Of a stretch of 64,000 nt of DNA, positions 61,536 to 64,000 are shown in pieces. Source of the DNA: Apostichopus japonicus (lineage: Eukaryota > Echinodermata > Holothuroidea > Aspidochirotida > Stichopodidae); contig NC_092570.1 of assembly GCF_037975245.1 (NCBI RefSeq), positions 7,751,001 to 7,815,000 of the forward strand, read 5' to 3'. The first letter of the stretch is position 1. Every line of letters begins with the position of its first letter. A program made the position numbers and the translations under genes. The notes under the pieces are model-generated. The model saw nothing but the letters and a program-made list of their open reading frames with translations. It was not told the origin of the DNA and made no database searches.

Positions 61536-62698
61536 TGGTTCCAATGCTTTTAAAGAAATGAAACTTCTGCCTTTTCTTCAGATGGAAATAAGTCTCTCAG
61601 TTTACTACAAAGCCTACACATTAATTATAACCTAATGTTATCATTCACTTCATATCACACTACATAACAACCTTGCTCTCATAAGTCATAACGTCGTATT
61701 TTAAGGAGATTTGTTCAAATGAGAATTTATCCTTAGTTTTCTAGTCTTAACTTCAAAATTCAGGACTAGCAGGACCCAGAAAGGAGGTTTTTCTCTTTTC
61801 ATTTTCCCTACTTTACCCAAGTACCAGACAGGGTGTAAACCATGTGGTGGTAATGTGGTTTGTAGTAACCATAGTGACAGACTTACCCTTGGATCTAAAC
61901 TTATGTTAAGACACGATGAAACATAATACATACTTTGTGCTCCAGTAAAGTGTTGGCCTTAAAACTTTAACCTGCTGCTTGCAGCCTTTAAGGTCACTTT
62001 AAAATATGTCAAATTTTGTTAGAGGACAAGTTCTTTAGGCTGGCCCTTTAGAAGTTTCTCTTGCATAACAACGGTTCGGTATATATTTTGACCAGTTTTG
62101 GGAAATGTTTGATATAAGAACTCCCACCATTCTCCAAAACTGCCTACGATGGCAGAACACACACTCACACATATAAAAAAAAAAAATGTTTTATTGAGAA
62201 TTTGCACTGTGTGATCTCAGTAACCCATTCTCTTGTGAAAGTTGGAAGCTTTGAAGCATAATCAACTGTCTAGCCATTGATCAATTCTTATTTTCAATGT
62301 TCCAATATTCATGAGAAAATTCCGCCCACCCTCATTCCTTGCACAGAAGATTGTAGCATTTCGACTAGCAAGCATTCTCAGAAAATTTTCATCCGAAAAA
62401 CATCCCTATTCCAACCATGACACCCCCACCCCTTCCCATACCCAACCAACCGACTCCTACCACCGTCACCCATCATCATGATCGGTCCTATCGGAAAGAA
62501 AAGATCATATTTCAAAATGTCTGTATCGATCCGTCGTCTGATGTGCAATGAGTCCTTGAGGAATCCTAATTTTTGCAATGTTCACAGAAGAGGGGACAAA
62601 ACATTCCGGCAGCTCGTTTTCTAACAAAAGTTTGAATCAAAAAGCACGGCATATAACTCGCAGACAGAAGTCTACATGTACAGAGAGAGACAACTTAC

Positions 62699-62814
62699 GG
62701 ATGGATGGGTCTGACATTATGACCATGACATATGTGTTAGACGTGAAGACATCTATGAAAGCAGCGAAGCTCGAATTCCGTACCTCCATACTCTGGAAAG
62801 ATGCCGCAAATTTA
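62699..62814 (-). CDS. RagA/RagB GTPase, penultimate coding exon
   Basis: 116 bases on the minus strand. The acceptor is a CT-repeat tract ending CGGCAG; the donor is CGTAAGTTG. Its first base completes a Ser codon and its last begins a Pro codon. It encodes [20 protein letters not shown] then [43 protein letters not shown] is a hallmark of RagA/B and is absent from RagC/D. This is the C-terminal domain used for RagC/D dimerisation and Ragulator docking. The upstream exons, with the G domain, are not in the remaining 1.2 kb and lie beyond the right edge. Confidence 0.96.
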
Positions 62815-64000
62815 CTGCCGAGAGAGAGAGAGAGAAAAAAAAAAGAGAAATCGACATGATTAATACTACCGCTGAAAATTAGAGCTGTATTCCATTCAAA
62901 GAGAACTAGCAAATTGATGGTGAAATGTTTCGTAAAATTTTCTCCCATTTTATTAGTTTATGACTTCTGACTTCGTCGAGACTTCGTAATTGCACTTTGG
63001 AAATGTAATATAATTTATCTAGTATTAAGGGTGGGTGATTTTTTTGGTACTTGACAGACTGCCATATTTATGAAATGCATTTCGAGATGATGACAATGCA
63101 ATAATTGATTGACCTATGACCTATCATTAACATACTAATAATGACAGTTCCAAAGGATTGTCCTATTTGAAACAAATTTAATTTTTTTTTTTTTAATTAA
63201 TTTTCTTAAAATTCTTAAATTTCTTTAAATTCTCTAAAGAATTCTTCTCCTTCTTTCATGCTCTCAATTACGATTTAATTGGATGAGAGGGTGAATACAA
63301 AACTGCCACACTTGTCGTCTGCTACAGCTAAAATGTTTGCTCTCTGGATTCTGAGTCCAGCCATAACTTATCTTTTATTCAGTTTGAAAGTGCTATCACA
63401 TGGTCCCACAGCAGATGGAGTTCTGATACCAGGGTTTTTCTTTCATAATCATTTTTGGACAAAAAATGTTACATGGTATTTGGTTACAAGTCGACCCATC
63501 AATGTTTAATTATGTTAACATGAAAGATTGTGAAACTTCACTTTGCCCTTCTTTTAATAAAAGAGCAGGGATATCTAAAGGTTGTTGGCTAAGCACATCA
63601 CTTCCGAGTATTCTTTACACCTTGTCATTGTTGGAGAATGTTTTTTGGTAAATTCATTCATTTCTCTTAAATTTCTCGGTAGGCATTGAGAGGCAGTTTC
63701 AACAAGGTGTAACATAAGATCAGAAAATGAATTTAAATGGAAAGAGGACACTTATATATAGCATATAATTTCTGGTGCACTTTAAATTAAGAAACAGATG
63801 GAATGTATTTAATGAAAGTGGCTGTTAAGAGACTAGGTAACCTACCTACAACTTAGCTTGATTATGTGATAGGAAGAGGATGAATTACGAAACAGAGGTG
63901 ATGGTTTTTATAATGAAAGTGGCTAGTCAAAGACTAGGTAATCTAACTACAACCTTAACTTGATTGTGTGATAAGAGGTGGATGAATTAAGAAACAGAGG
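62815..64000 (-). other. RagA/B intron to window edge
   Basis: AT-rich with no exon. The GA-repeat at 62820-62835 is, on the minus strand, the pyrimidine tract of the acceptor at 62814. Confidence 0.75.
63785..64000. repeat. 100-bp tandem repeat running off the edge
   Basis: AATTAAGAAACAGA starts copies at 63785, 63883 (AATTACG) and 63985, at 98- and 102-base spacing. Shared parts are AATGAAAGTGGCT, AAGAGACTAGGTAA or AAAGACTAGGTAA, and CTTGATT.TGTGATA. The third copy is cut by the window end. Confidence 0.9.

Larger units (their letters stand above)
58046..62698 (-). other. RagA/B intron of 4.65 kb
   Basis: It joins the two minus-strand exons with matching phase. It contains poly-C of 15 at 58153-58167, C-rich stretches near 58310-58520, a SINE-like unit at 59085 and the 35-bp array. 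No other exon is expected, because the two exons join at a conserved position without gaps. Confidence 0.9.

Noticed and set aside
59772-61553. 593-codon + frame as a real repeat protein
   Set aside because: It is fully explained by a stop-free 35-bp tandem unit, all three frames are open, and it lies antisense within a RagA/B intron.
62578-62859. 93-codon + strand protein
   Set aside because: It is the antisense of the RagA/B exon.

Overview
This window looks like nuclear DNA of an invertebrate animal, most likely a deuterostome such as an echinoderm. It is AT-rich, genes are split by long introns with GT..AG borders, and there are many microsatellites, minisatellites, poly-C/G tracts and short inverted-repeat transposons. 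The assignment to animals is firm because two conserved animal genes can be read. The assignment to echinoderms is a guess from overall texture. I see no operons, prokaryotic genes, rRNA or CRISPR.

Two genes are recognised, and they converge. (1) The 3' half of a glypican heparan-sulfate proteoglycan gene of the GPC1/2/4/6 (Dally-like) class lies on the + strand. Its five exons are 28034-28199, 30318-30448, 47971-48254, 48876-49051 and 50146-50330. They join in frame as 314 codons including the stop, and cover the Cys-rich signature, a furin-type site, the C-terminal subunit, five Ser-Gly repeats and a GPI-anchor tail. The N-terminal exons were not found and may lie upstream of or inside the first 28 kb. 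(2) The last two coding exons of a RagA/RagB GTPase gene lie on the - strand at 62699-62814 and 57957-58045; the GTPase-domain exons lie beyond the right edge. The two stop codons are about 7.6 kb apart. A third, weaker coding candidate is a 155-codon reading frame at 1389-1856 with a poly(A) signal downstream.

Region by region: 1-28 kb holds the small reading frame and many repeats. These include a 225-bp duplication, a TTAA-flanked foldback MITE at 5864-6442, a 127-bp satellite at 9.2-9.8 kb, a (CTAT)n array, two dispersed repeat families and a 161-bp satellite. From 28 to 50.3 kb is the glypican gene. Serial partial copies of its second visible exon precede the real exon. Its 17.5-kb intron carries a hAT-type MITE and a 2.5-kb element with inverted ends and direct GGTAACTCGCATTAC motifs. 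From 50.3 to 58 kb is the intergenic/UTR zone. From 58 to 62.7 kb is a RagA/B intron with a SINE-like unit and a 1.7-kb array of about 48 copies of a 35-bp unit containing a C/EBP-like ATTGTGCAAT.

The two genes have no evident joint function: one acts at the cell surface in morphogen signalling, the other on lysosomes in amino-acid sensing. The most unusual signals are the stop-free 35-bp array, the exon-derived tandem duplications in glypican, and three families of inverted-end elements.
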